A stretch of DNA of 64,000 nucleotides from Streptomyces sp. CB03234 (GTDB taxonomy: Bacteria > Actinomycetota > Actinomycetes > Streptomycetales > Streptomycetaceae), in contig NZ_LIYH01000005.1 in NCBI RefSeq assembly GCF_001905885.1, forward strand, positions 620,001 through 684,000, read 5' to 3'. The number at the start of each line of letters is the position of its first letter. Position 1 is the stretch's first letter. The notes beneath the pieces were generated by a model. The model worked only from the letters and a program-made list of their open reading frames with translations. It ran no database searches and had not been told where the DNA came from. Of the stretch, positions 41,249-50,127 are shown piece by piece. A program made the position numbers and the translations under genes.

Positions 41249-42064
41249 TCAGCGTGCGGCAGGCTCCGCTCCCGGCCGGGGCTCAGGAGCCGCCCCTGCC
41301 TCCGCCCCGGGCCGCAGGGGCGTGCCAAGGCCGAGGGCCTCGTCGCGCGCCTGCTCGGCCTCCCGGCGGAACAGGCGGAACCACATGAAGAGCACGAAGC
41401 CCGAGAAGGCGAACCACTCACCCGTGTACCCGAGGTTCTGGAACGCCTTCAGGTCCAGCCCGCTGCCCTCCGCGGCGGCAGCCGGGACCGGGGTGAGGCC
41501 CGCCGGGGAGTGCGAGAGGGTGATCCAGGCGTCGTAGACGTCGTCCTGGACGACATTCACCAGGGACGCCGCGCTGATCATGCCGACCTGGCCACGCGGA
41601 AGGGCGCCCGTCGCGTGCACACCCGCGCTGCCGGTGTGCTCGGACGCCTGGAGGGCGCCGGTCACCGTGACCGGGCCGGCCGGCGGGGCCGGGGCCTTGC
41701 CGCCGTCGGGCAGCCAGCCGCGTACGACCGGCAGCGACTTACCGCCCTCGGTGCGCAGCAGGGTCAGGACGTACGAGCCGTCCTTGCCGTCCAGTTCGCG
41801 TCCCGGGACCAGGAACTGATCCCCGTACCGCCCGGTCGCCGTGGCGTGGCGGCCGGAGGTCTCCTTGTCGACGGGCAGCAGCTCGTCGAGCGGCGCGGCC
41901 TTCACCGAACCCGGATCCGGCCGCCGCTCCGCCTCCTGGTGGGAGTCGACGCGGTCCTCGAACCTGCCGAGCTGCCAGGTCCCCATGAAGACGCAGAAGG
42001 GGATCGCCAGCACGACGAAGATGTTGATCCCCCACCAGCGGGGCGTCGTCAGGAACCGGTACAC
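41249..42064 (-). CDS. SURF1 family protein
   Basis: A 271-residue membrane protein of the SURF1 family, which helps assemble haem-copper cytochrome c oxidase. It has the N-terminal helix (about 10-30) leading to MGTWQLGRFEDRVDSH (the conserved WQ..R pattern), the central VVRGWLPDGG region, and a C-terminal helix (about 210-232, GYTGEWFAFSGFVLFMWFRLF). The C-terminal tail is Pro/Ala-rich. The start is GTG at 42064. It lies 31 nt after the S9 peptidase gene on the same strand. Confidence 0.92.
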   Translation of the reverse strand: MYRFLTTPRWWGINIFVVLAIPFCVFMGTWQLGRFEDRVDSHQEAERRPDPGSVKAAPLDELLPVDKETSGRHATATGRYGDQFLVPGRELDGKDGSYVLTLLRTEGGKSLPVVRGWLPDGGKAPAPPAGPVTVTGALQASEHTGSAGVHATGALPRGQVGMISAASLVNVVQDDVYDAWITLSHSPAGLTPVPAAAAEGSGLDLKAFQNLGYTGEWFAFSGFVLFMWFRLFRREAEQARDEALGLGTPLRPGAEAGAAPEPRPGAEPAAR

Positions 42065-42095
42065 ACCCCCACGGTACGGAACACTCCCACTTCCC

Positions 42096-43907
42096 CTACG
42101 CCCGGGTCCCGAGATACCTGGCCGCGAAGTCCAGTTCCAGCCGTACCTGCTTGATCCGTTCCTCCACCACGAGCGAGCCGTGCCCGGCGTCGTACCGGTA
42201 CACCTCGTGCACCGCGTCCCGGGCGGCGAGCCGGTCCACGTAGTTGTCGATCTGCCGGATCGGGCAGCGCGGGTCGTTGACGCCCGCCGAGATGTACACC
42301 GGCACCCGCACCCGGTCCACGTAGGTGATCGGCGACGACGCCTCGAACCGCTCGGGCACCTCTTCCGGCGACCCGCCGAAGAGGGTGCGGTCGAGGGCCT
42401 TCAGGGCCTCCATCTCGTCGTGGTACGCCGTGACGTAGTCGGCGACCGGTACGGCGGCCAGGCCCAGTGCCCAGGCGTCCGGCTGCGTGCCGAGCCCGAG
42501 CAGGGTCAGGTAACCGCCCCACGAGCCGCCGGTGAGGACCAGCCGGCCGGGGTCGGCGAGGCCGGAGGTCACCGCCCACTCCCGTACCGCCGCGATGTCC
42601 TCCAGCTCGATCAGCCCGACCCGGTGCTTGAGCGCGTCCGTCCATTCCCGCCCGTACCCGGTGGAGCCCCGGTAGTTGACCCGGACCACCGCGTAGCCGT
42701 GGTCGACCCAGGCGGCGGGTGCCGCGGCGAACGCGTCGCTGTCGTGCCAGGTGGGCCCGCCGTGGATCTCGAACACCGTCGGCAGCGGCCCGTCCGCGAC
42801 GCCCGCCGGCCGCTGCACGAGCGCGTGGATGCGCCCGCCGGGCCCGTCGACCCACACGTCCTCGACCGGCACCGAGGAGGGCGCCTTCATGCCGGGCGGT
42901 TCCAGGACGACGCCGCCCGCCGTGGACCGCACCACCGGGGGGTGCGCGGCGGACGACCACAGATACTCCACCGTGCCGTCCGGCCGTGCCGTCGCGCTCG
43001 ACACCGACCCGGCGGGGGTGTCCACCCGCGCCAGGCGGCCCGTCGCGATCTCGTACCGCCACAGCTCGCTGCGCGCCTCGAAGCTGTGGACGACGAGCAG
43101 CCCGGACCCGTCCGGGTACCACTCCGCCGACACGTCACCGGGCAGGTCCAGCCGCAGCTCCGTCTCCGCACCGGACGCCACGTCCCACAGCATCGGCTCC
43201 CAGCGCCCGCGCCGCTGGTGCCCGACCAGCAGCCGGGTGTCCCCGTCCACCGGAGCGAAGCCGAGCACGGTGAGCCCCAGCTCCTCCGTCCCGCCCTTGG
43301 TGTCGTCCAGCTCGGCCACCACGGCCCCGTCCGGCCGGACCACCCGCAGCGCCGCGTGCATCGCGTCACCGTGCTCGGTGTGCTCGACCGCGATCAGCGT
43401 CCCGTCGTGCGACAGGTCACCGACCCCGGCCGACTCCCGGTGCCGGTAGATCTCCAGCGGCGACCGCCCGGGCCGTACGACGTGGATCGTCGAACCGTCC
43501 TCGTCCGTCGACCGCCCGACCACCGCCGTGCCGTCCCGCCCGATCGCCAGCCCCGCCGGATACGACGGCTCCAGCCCCGGCGTGGCCGGCTCGTCCTCCC
43601 CGCCCCCGAACGGCTGGCGCATCCACACGCCGAACTCGTCGCCGTCCGTGTCCGAGAACCACCAGATCCACTCCCCGTCCGGCGACAACACGCCGTCCGT
43701 CGTCCCGTTGGTCCGGTCCGTCACCTGCCGCTGCTCACCGGTGCCCCGGTCCCAGGCGTAAAGCTCGTACGTCCCGGTCGCGTTCGACACGAACAACGCC
43801 CTGCCCGGCGCGTCCCACGCCCACTCCGGCAACGACACCCGCGGCGCCCGGAACCGCTTCTCCCAATCGGGCATGGCCTGTGCCTGCGTATCTGTCGGTT
43901 CAGTCAT
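42096..43907 (-). CDS. S9 family peptidase (prolyl oligopeptidase type)
   Basis: A 603-residue enzyme. The first 340 residues form a beta-propeller of blade-like repeats (for example LSPDGEWIWWFSDTDGDE). The C-terminal alpha/beta hydrolase domain has the oxyanion region EIHGGPTWH, the nucleophile LTGGSWGGYLTL, the Asp in INDP-like VNDPRCPIRQ and the His in DAGHGSLV. It cleaves short peptides or acyl-peptides in the cytoplasm; no signal peptide is present. The start is ATG at 43907. Confidence 0.92.
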   Translation of the reverse strand: MTEPTDTQAQAMPDWEKRFRAPRVSLPEWAWDAPGRALFVSNATGTYELYAWDRGTGEQRQVTDRTNGTTDGVLSPDGEWIWWFSDTDGDEFGVWMRQPFGGGEDEPATPGLEPSYPAGLAIGRDGTAVVGRSTDEDGSTIHVVRPGRSPLEIYRHRESAGVGDLSHDGTLIAVEHTEHGDAMHAALRVVRPDGAVVAELDDTKGGTEELGLTVLGFAPVDGDTRLLVGHQRRGRWEPMLWDVASGAETELRLDLPGDVSAEWYPDGSGLLVVHSFEARSELWRYEIATGRLARVDTPAGSVSSATARPDGTVEYLWSSAAHPPVVRSTAGGVVLEPPGMKAPSSVPVEDVWVDGPGGRIHALVQRPAGVADGPLPTVFEIHGGPTWHDSDAFAAAPAAWVDHGYAVVRVNYRGSTGYGREWTDALKHRVGLIELEDIAAVREWAVTSGLADPGRLVLTGGSWGGYLTLLGLGTQPDAWALGLAAVPVADYVTAYHDEMEALKALDRTLFGGSPEEVPERFEASSPITYVDRVRVPVYISAGVNDPRCPIRQIDNYVDRLAARDAVHEVYRYDAGHGSLVVEERIKQVRLELDFAARYLGTRA

Positions 43908-43946
43908 GCGTCCATGTAACCCGATGGTCGCAGCGGCTCGTGCGGG

Positions 43947-44519
43947 TCACTTCTCCTGGTAGATGTCCGTGCCCTCGGGCGCGCGGTAGCAGCGCGAGGT
44001 GACATCGACACTGATCATGTCCTTGAGCGTGCCGGCTCTGTTGCTGAGCCACTCGATCGCGATGGTGTGATGGCTCGCCGTGTTCACGGCGATGATCTGC
44101 GGGTCCTTCGCCTTGGTCTTCGCCGGACCGTCCTTGGTGATCTTCCATCCGTTCTTGGGGAGTTGCACGCGCAGGTTCTGCATCGCCTGCTCGAAGGTGC
44201 CCTTGCGCAGGTCGTGGATTCCCCACGGGTGGTAGATCCTGTAGTGCGTCTTCAGGTCCGGATCCACCGCATCGCAGTGGGTGGCCGTCGCCCCCGACTG
44301 CGACGTGGTCCCCTCGACCCCCATCCAGTCCAGGACCCGGCTCGAGATGTCATTCACCTCGCGCTTGGCCGGGGCGATCTCTCGCACCTCGGGCTGGTAG
44401 CCGAGTACTTCCTCCGCGTTCTTCTCGTCCATGTTTCCACATCCAGCCATCAGTAGAAGACCCAATGCGACGCAGCAATGCACCGCCATTCGGTAGATGT
44501 TGGGCACCCTTACCGGCAT
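43947..44519 (-). CDS. Small lipoprotein of the WXG-like operon
   Basis: A 190-residue protein with a lipoprotein signal: basic start, hydrophobic core VALGLLLMA and lipobox LMAGC with the lipidated Cys at residue 27. The mature part (YHPWGIHDL, LPKNGWKITKDG, IAIEWLSN) is compact and I do not recognise it. It follows the DUF1023 hydrolase gene by 4 nt, so the three genes from 46872 to 43947 are one unit. A surface partner or protective protein for the hydrolase is a reasonable guess only. ATG at 44519 is chosen; ATG at 44489 is also possible. Confidence 0.75.
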   Translation of the reverse strand: MPVRVPNIYRMAVHCCVALGLLLMAGCGNMDEKNAEEVLGYQPEVREIAPAKREVNDISSRVLDWMGVEGTTSQSGATATHCDAVDPDLKTHYRIYHPWGIHDLRKGTFEQAMQNLRVQLPKNGWKITKDGPAKTKAKDPQIIAVNTASHHTIAIEWLSNRAGTLKDMISVDVTSRCYRAPEGTDIYQEK

Positions 44520-44523
44520 TCCC

Positions 44524-46407
44524 TTACTCAAGGGCCACCCTTTCGTGGTCTCCGATGATGACAAGGGCCTGGTTCCGCAGGCTGAGGGACGCGTGACCCT
44601 CCTCGTCCATGTGCCAATAGCCGCTGTGGTCGTCCGAGTCGGTCCGCATGAGGTTCGCCCCGAACTCAGGGTCCGTCGGAACGACCCCATGGTCGCCCAG
44701 GCCCACCACGCGACCGATCGAAGGCACCTGGTCCTTCGAGGGCTCGGCGGCCATGGCCCACATGTGGCCCTTCTCCACGCCCAGGTCGGCGGAGTGGTCC
44801 ACCTGCATGCCGGGACTTCCCACCGCGATGATGTCGTCCGCCTTCAGCGGACCGTCGAAAAAGCCCGGCGAGTAGGACTTCACGGCGTCGCCGATAAGAG
44901 TGGTGCCATAACTGTGCCCGATAAGGGTCGTGTGACCCTTTTCTCCGGTCGCGGTCAAGTGGGCCTCACGGTTCCCGTCGAGGAACGAGCGCAGGAGAGG
45001 GCCTCCTTCTTTCGCCTGGTCGTCGTACATCGCTTCGGGGAACAGCCCGCCCCCATCGGTGTACGGCTTCGCCGAGAGCGGGGCGTCATAGTCGAACCAG
45101 GTGATCGTCGACACCTTCTGTCCTGCCGAGAGGCTGTCACTGGCCCTCCACAAGACGTCGCCCCGCTTCAGATCGCCGCCGATGTCGGACAGCTTCGTAC
45201 CCGTGCCCGGCACATAGATACCCGTGTGGTCCGCCGTGTCCGGGTTGCCGTTGGCCAGGATGACCTTCCCCTTGCCCATGCCCTCGGGGTCGAAGCCCAG
45301 GAGGTACGCTTCGGGGAGGCCGTCCTTGCCCGTCGCGTCGAAGCGGCTCTGGATGGCGCTCATCCCGTCCAGACGGCCCTGCAGCCGTTCCCTCTCCTCG
45401 TTCCACTTCTTCCACTCGTCGGTCTCCCGTTCCCCGATCGGGTCACCGCGAAGGGTGTACTTCATCTCGTAGCGCTTCGGCTCGCCCGACAGGTGCTTCT
45501 GGAGTGCGATGGCCGTACTGCTCTGCTCGTCGCGGAGCACCACGCGGTTGGCCTCGTCGCGGACCGTGGCCGGGAGACCGTCCATCGCACCGATCGTGGC
45601 CGCATTCAGCGAGAGGTAGCTCTCCTGCTCCTCCTGGGACAGGCCCTGCCACCATGCCGCGTTCTGCGCCGGACTGCCGTCCTTGGGCGGTGCCTCGATG
45701 CTCTTCAGGTAGTCCTTGGCGCCCGCGCGGACCCCACCCGTGTCGGCGTGAACGTCCGCCCAGTCTTCCTTCGAGACGGTCAGGTCGTCGTCGGCCTTCA
45801 GCGCGCGCAGCTTCGGTGCCCACCGCGCGTCCGCCTCCGTGGCGTCGGAGATCGCCTGGGCTATGCGGTTGGCGAACTCGACCGCCCGGCCGAAGTTCGG
45901 GTTGGGGTGGATGTTGGCCGCCTGCCGCTCCAGGGCGCTAGCCAGGTCGTTCGCGTCCCCGGCTGGGTCGATCGGGGCGGAGGATCCGGCTCCCTTGGCA
46001 CTTCCGGTGACCGTGCCGCCCTCCGGGACCTTGCCGTCGACCTTCTCCCCACCGGCGGGATAGCGGACCGAACCGTCCGGCAGGACGGCGAAGTTGGCGG
46101 CCTCCGCGTCCGCGACGGCGGCGTCAAGTGCCTTCTTTGGGCCGGTCAGGTCCGCCGCGAGCGCGTTGAGCGCCGTGCTGATGAGACCGCACTCGACCTG
46201 CGTGTAGTGGAAGTTGGTGGCCAGGTCCCGCAGCTCTGCGGCGGCGGCGTCCAGGGCCTTGCCTTCAAGCTGCTTGCGCATGCCGGCGGTGATCTCGTTC
46301 TCGATCCGGTCCTTGGCCTTGCCGGCCATGTCGCAGGCCGCGCGGTACCCGTCCGCGGCCTCCTCGAACTCGGAGATCTTCAGGGCCTTGAGCGTCGCGT
46401 AGTCCAT
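44524..46407 (-). CDS. DUF1023-type alpha/beta hydrolase with WXG-like N-terminus
   Basis: A 627-residue protein. The first 120 residues are helical and resemble WXG100/T7SS substrate modules (KISEFEEAADGYRAAC through CGLISTALNALAADL). A middle helical part follows, and from about 370 comes the hydrolase with the nucleophile TLIGHSYGTTLIG and conserved VGSPGMQVDHSADLG; a late His is in WHMDEEGHASL. Proteins of this layout are thought to be exported through type VII secretion in actinobacteria. It starts 9 nt after the WXG-like gene. Substrate is unknown. Confidence 0.85.
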   Translation of the reverse strand: MDYATLKALKISEFEEAADGYRAACDMAGKAKDRIENEITAGMRKQLEGKALDAAAAELRDLATNFHYTQVECGLISTALNALAADLTGPKKALDAAVADAEAANFAVLPDGSVRYPAGGEKVDGKVPEGGTVTGSAKGAGSSAPIDPAGDANDLASALERQAANIHPNPNFGRAVEFANRIAQAISDATEADARWAPKLRALKADDDLTVSKEDWADVHADTGGVRAGAKDYLKSIEAPPKDGSPAQNAAWWQGLSQEEQESYLSLNAATIGAMDGLPATVRDEANRVVLRDEQSSTAIALQKHLSGEPKRYEMKYTLRGDPIGERETDEWKKWNEERERLQGRLDGMSAIQSRFDATGKDGLPEAYLLGFDPEGMGKGKVILANGNPDTADHTGIYVPGTGTKLSDIGGDLKRGDVLWRASDSLSAGQKVSTITWFDYDAPLSAKPYTDGGGLFPEAMYDDQAKEGGPLLRSFLDGNREAHLTATGEKGHTTLIGHSYGTTLIGDAVKSYSPGFFDGPLKADDIIAVGSPGMQVDHSADLGVEKGHMWAMAAEPSKDQVPSIGRVVGLGDHGVVPTDPEFGANLMRTDSDDHSGYWHMDEEGHASLSLRNQALVIIGDHERVALE

Positions 46408-46416
46408 GGCCGCCGA

Positions 46417-46872
46417 TCACCGGCCTCGGCTCTGGCCGCCGACGGCGGGAGTGTCCTCGTACGACTTGCCCAGCTTCGCGAACTCGGACTCAATCGCCTG
46501 GTCGGTCTTGAGCTGGTCGCTGCCGACCTTCTCCAGCAGGCTCTGAATGGCCCCGCACCTGCCGCTGACGTTCTCCATGTACCGCTTCCACGAGGTGTGC
46601 AGCTCCCGCTGGGCGGCCGCGCTCTGCAGAGCGCCGCTGCCGGTGGATCCCGCACCGAGGCCCTGCTGGGCGTCCTCCAGCTTGGTCAGGCCCTCCTTGA
46701 TGGTGCCTCTCAGCGACCCGACGCCGCTTCCCGCCTTCGTCCAGGCGGCCTTACTGGTCTTGAGCCCGTCGCTTCCCTCGCCCCCGCCCCAGCCGTCGCC
46801 GTCCGCGCCGGCGAGGTTCATCCGTGCTGCGGCGTCCTGTTTGACATGAGTCCATTCGTCCGCGAACGTCAC
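46417..46872 (-). CDS. WXG100-like small helical protein
   Basis: A 151-residue helical protein without signal peptide: VTFADEWTHVKQDAAARMNLA, a Gly-rich linker, then helices with IKEGLTKLEDAQQGL and a TSWKRYMENVSGRCGAIQSLLEKV segment carrying a WxxxxxxxxG pattern. It resembles the accompanying small proteins of DUF1023 hydrolases, probably forming a heterodimer with its N-terminal module for secretion or chaperoning. GTG at 46872 follows GGGAGG. It heads the three-gene operon; no ESX secretion genes are nearby. Confidence 0.72.
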   Translation of the reverse strand: MTFADEWTHVKQDAAARMNLAGADGDGWGGGEGSDGLKTSKAAWTKAGSGVGSLRGTIKEGLTKLEDAQQGLGAGSTGSGALQSAAAQRELHTSWKRYMENVSGRCGAIQSLLEKVGSDQLKTDQAIESEFAKLGKSYEDTPAVGGQSRGR

Positions 46873-47135
46873 CCCGTACCTCCCGATTCGCGTTCGCCTG
46901 TGCCGTGAGCCCCCTTTGACCCACGTGACATGCCCAGTGCTCCAGAGCTGTCTTTCTATCAGTTGCGATCGCAAGTGGTCTTCGCAGGCTGGGTGACAAG
47001 AGCGGGCCCCCAGCGGTAGTTGGGCGCACACGTCGGTGACCTGGCGCGTACCGTCCGCCGCCTGCTTCCCCAGTCAACCCGGTCGCCACGACAATGCGCT
47101 CGCCGCGCCCCCAGCCTGTGGATAACCTCCGGCGC

Positions 47136-47363
47136 GTGTACTCCCCGACCATCGGTGAGGCCGGCAGCCCGCGGTCCCTCGCCGCCGGCATCGGGTTCAC
47201 GCCCGAGCGGGCCGCGTTCGTGACCGCCGACGTGTACGACGCGGCCGAGGCGGTGCCGGACACCGCGTACGACATCGTCCGCGCGGGCACCTGGAGGAAC
47301 CCGCCGGGCGCGACGAGCGACGCGGCGGTCCCGGCCGGCGGTCCACGTCAGGCAGCCGGTTGA
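47136..47363 (+). pseudogene. Remnant of a SAM-dependent methyltransferase gene
   Basis: Residues such as SLAAGIGFTPERAAFVTADV and YDAAEAVPDTAYDIV read like the middle of a class I methyltransferase (the post-SAM helix, a RATFVxADVYDA-type strand and the FDIVY strand), but the SAM-binding loop and the C-terminal half are missing. The fragment sits between divergent units, so it is probably a decayed gene. It could be a chance resemblance over a short stretch. Confidence 0.45.
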
Positions 47364-47442
47364 GCGCCCCGCTCACCGACGTCCTGGGCTGGACGACGAG
47401 GCCGGCTCACGGCTCGTCCGCGACTGCTGCGCCGGCGGCCCC

Positions 47443-47922
47443 TCAATGCTTCATGGGCGCCACGGGAGTCGTGTCCTCGGCGCACAGCGCCCAGATGACG
47501 AAGACGGCGATCGCGATCGAGACGATGGCCCAGACCGGCTGGTACGGCAGCCAGATGAAGTTCGCGATCACCGCCAGCGCGGCCAGTGCCACCCCGATCG
47601 CCTTCGCCCACTCCGCCCCGCTGAGGATCCCCGCACCGATGGCGGCGACCAGCAGCCCGAGCGCCAGGTGGATCCAGCCCCACGCACTGACGCTGAACTC
47701 GAAGACGTACTCCCCCACGCGCCCATAGACGTCGTCCTCGGCGATGCCCGCGATCCCCTGGAGCATGCCCAGCACGCCCCCCACCATCAGCAGTACGCCG
47801 GCGAACATGGTTCCACCGGAAGCCCACCCACCCCCACCGCCGCCCCCGGCTTCCTGGTGAGCGGTGTGATGGGCATACGCGTGATGAACCGGGCCACTCG
47901 GCCCCTCGGACGGGTTGCTCAT
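47443..47922 (-). CDS. DUF7144-like membrane protein
   Basis: A 159-residue membrane protein with a Gly/His-rich N-terminus (YAHHTAHQEAGGGGGGG) and four hydrophobic helices (about 45-62, 80-105, 108-125, 128-148), ending EDTTPVAPMKH. The helix pattern (MFAGVLLMVGGVLGMLQGIAG, then GWIHLALGLL) matches small streptomycete membrane proteins named DUF7144; the function is unknown. ATG at 47922 is chosen; GTG at 47946 is possible. It is divergent from metG. Confidence 0.78.
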   Translation of the reverse strand: MSNPSEGPSGPVHHAYAHHTAHQEAGGGGGGGWASGGTMFAGVLLMVGGVLGMLQGIAGIAEDDVYGRVGEYVFEFSVSAWGWIHLALGLLVAAIGAGILSGAEWAKAIGVALAALAVIANFIWLPYQPVWAIVSIAIAVFVIWALCAEDTTPVAPMKH

Positions 47923-48231
47923 TCCCCGAGCGTCCCGCGCCCCCACCCACCCCGCGACCCCACCAAGCCCATCCGGGTGACGGGACTCGCCTGGCCGCCA
48001 CCCGTCCCGGACGGCCGAGTTCCCTTTCGCGCTCCGCCGGGGCCGGCCGGAAAACCCTGGGGATGGAGAAACCCCCGCTTCGATACGATGGCGATGGCCT
48101 GTAGACCCGTTCCGTCACCATGTGTGACGTCGACGTCCCGGTGCGTGTGATCGCACCGGCTGCAGCCTCCCGACTTGGGTCCGCCGTGGCACTGTCACCG
48201 GCGCCGTACGCACGAAATGGAGCATCCCAGG
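47923..48231. other. Promoter and leader region of metG
   Basis: About 310 nt. A -10 like TACGAT is at 48081-48086. The leader has a perfect 8-bp hairpin CCGGTGCG-TGTGAT-CGCACCGG (48138-48159). No T-box anti-terminator sequence or SAM riboswitch core was recognised, so the hairpin is only noted. Confidence 0.4.
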
Positions 48232-49953
48232 ATGGCTCGACACCTGATCACCAGCGCGCTTCCCTATATCAACGGGATCAAGCACCTGGGCAATATGGTC
48301 GGGTCGATGCTTCCGGCGGATGTGTACTCCCGGTACCTCCGCCAGCGCGGTCACGACGTCCTCTACATCTGCGCCACCGACGAGCACGGCACGCCGGCCG
48401 AGCTGGCCGCCAAGGAGGCGGGGCTCTCCGTCGCCGAGTTCTGCGCGCAGGCCCACGACGCGCAGAAGGCCGTGTACGACGGCTTCGAGCTGGCCTTCGA
48501 CTACTTCGGCCGGAGCTCCTCCCAGCAGACCCGCGAGATCACCCAGCACTTCGCGCGCAAGCTCAAGGAGAACGGCTTCATCGAGGAGCGCGCGATCCGC
48601 CAGGTGTACTCGCCGGTCGACGGCCGCTTCCTGCCGGACCGGTACGTCGAGGGCACCTGCCCGCACTGCGGCTACGACAAGGCCCGCGGTGACCAGTGCG
48701 AGAACTGCACGCGCGTCCTGGACCCGACCGACCTGATCGAGCCGCGCTCCGCGATCAGCGGTTCCACGGAGCTGGAGGTCCGTGAGACCAAGCACCTGTT
48801 CCTGCTGCAGTCCAAGCTCCAGCACGAGGTCGAGGCGTGGATCGACGCGGTGAGCGAGAAGTGGCCGCACCTGTCCTCCTCCATCGCCCGCAAGTGGCTG
48901 ACCGAGGGCCTGCACGACCGTGCGATCACCCGTGACCTGGACTGGGGCGTGCCCGTCCCCGCCGACACCTGGCCGGAGCTGGCCGCCGAGGGCAAGGTCT
49001 TCTACGTCTGGTTCGACGCCCCGATCGCGTACATCGGCGCGACGAAGGAATGGGCGGACGCGGCCCCGGACGGTGAGAGGCGCGACTGGAAGTCCTGGTG
49101 GTACGAGGCCGACGACGTCACCTACACCGAGTTCATGGCCAAGGACAACGTCCCCTTCCACACGGTGATGTTCCCGGCCACCGAGCTGGGTGTCCGTGAG
49201 CCGTGGAAGAAGGTCGACTTCGTCAAGGGCTTCAACTGGCTGACGTACTACGGCGGCAAGTTCTCCACCTCCCAGAAGCGCGGCGTCTTCACGGACGCGG
49301 CCCTGGAGGTCCTCCCCGCCGACTACTGGCGCTACTTCCTGATCGCCAACGCCCCGGAGTCGGACGACTCGTCGTTCACCTGGGAGCACTTCACCGCCAC
49401 GGTCAACAAGGACCTGGCCGACACCCTCGGCAATTTCGTCAACCGCGTGCTGTCCTTCTCCCGCAAGCGGTTCGGCGACGACGTCCCGGCGGGCCGCACC
49501 GCCGGCGAGGCGGAGGCGAAGCTGGGCGAGGAGATCGCGCGTCTGCTGGCCGAGTACGAGGAGCACATGGAGGCGCTCCAGTTCCGCAAGGCCGCCGCCG
49601 CGCTGCGTGCCCTGTGGTCGGCGGGCAACTCCTACCTGGAGGAGAAGGCTCCCTGGCTGGAGATCAAGACGGATCCGGACGGCGCGGCGCTGACCCTGCG
49701 TACCGCGATGAACCTGATCCACCTGTACGCGGTCGTCTCCGAGCCCTTCATCCCGGCCTCGGCGGCCGCTATGCGCGGGGCCTTCGCGCTGGAGAACGAC
49801 ACCGCGACCTGGGTGACCGCTGAGCAGGCCAAGTCCCTGGACGCGGTCCCGGCCGGCACCGCGTTCACCGTGCCGCCGGTGCTCTTCGCGAAGATCACGG
49901 AGGAGGACCTGGAGTCCTACCGGGCGCGCTTCGGCGGTGCCCCGGACGCCTGA
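48232..49953 (+). CDS. metG: Methionyl-tRNA synthetase
   Basis: This class I synthetase charges initiator and elongator tRNA-Met. The 573 residues have the first signature in SALPYINGIKHLGN, a zinc-binding knuckle (CPHCGYDKARGDQCENC), the methionine-site VWFDAPIAYIG and the KMSKS-type loop KFSTSQKRGVF, followed by the anticodon-binding helices. No C-terminal EMAP domain is present, as usual for the actinobacterial form. ATG at 48232 has GGAG at 48219-48222; the frame is open upstream to 48175. Confidence 0.96.
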   Translation: MARHLITSALPYINGIKHLGNMVGSMLPADVYSRYLRQRGHDVLYICATDEHGTPAELAAKEAGLSVAEFCAQAHDAQKAVYDGFELAFDYFGRSSSQQTREITQHFARKLKENGFIEERAIRQVYSPVDGRFLPDRYVEGTCPHCGYDKARGDQCENCTRVLDPTDLIEPRSAISGSTELEVRETKHLFLLQSKLQHEVEAWIDAVSEKWPHLSSSIARKWLTEGLHDRAITRDLDWGVPVPADTWPELAAEGKVFYVWFDAPIAYIGATKEWADAAPDGERRDWKSWWYEADDVTYTEFMAKDNVPFHTVMFPATELGVREPWKKVDFVKGFNWLTYYGGKFSTSQKRGVFTDAALEVLPADYWRYFLIANAPESDDSSFTWEHFTATVNKDLADTLGNFVNRVLSFSRKRFGDDVPAGRTAGEAEAKLGEEIARLLAEYEEHMEALQFRKAAAALRALWSAGNSYLEEKAPWLEIKTDPDGAALTLRTAMNLIHLYAVVSEPFIPASAAAMRGAFALENDTATWVTAEQAKSLDAVPAGTAFTVPPVLFAKITEEDLESYRARFGGAPDA

Positions 49954-50004
49954 CCGCGTCTCTGGTGCGGGGCGCCCACGCCGGCCGGTTCACGTCGGCG
50001 AGGC

Positions 50005-50108
50005 GCCCCGACACCCCCGGAGCGACCCCCGACACCCTCGGGGCGTCCCCCGACACCCCCCGAGCGTCCCCCGACACCCCCGGAGCCACCCCCGAGCACC
50101 CCCGGTGC
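50005..50108. repeat. 21-bp G/C-skewed tandem repeat
   Basis: CCCCCGACACCCCCGGAGCG-type units recur about five times with a period near 21. On the minus strand this gives runs of five G at short spacing, a candidate G-quadruplex, just downstream of metG and of the convergent membrane-protein gene. Confidence 0.75.
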
Positions 50109-50127
50109 CCCGCGCGTGCCCGAGCAC

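Noticed and set aside
40593..41537. Open frame of 314 codons on the plus strand after the sigma operon
   Set aside because: It overlaps the end of the anti-sigma-like gene and the SURF1 gene and contains the 14-bp repeat; no start signal or domain.
47094..47363. Intact small protein gene
   Set aside because: The product matches only the middle of a methyltransferase and lacks the SAM loop, so a remnant is the better call.
47923..48231. T-box or SAM riboswitch upstream of metG
   Set aside because: No T-box anti-terminator sequence, specifier loop or SAM core was found, only one short hairpin.
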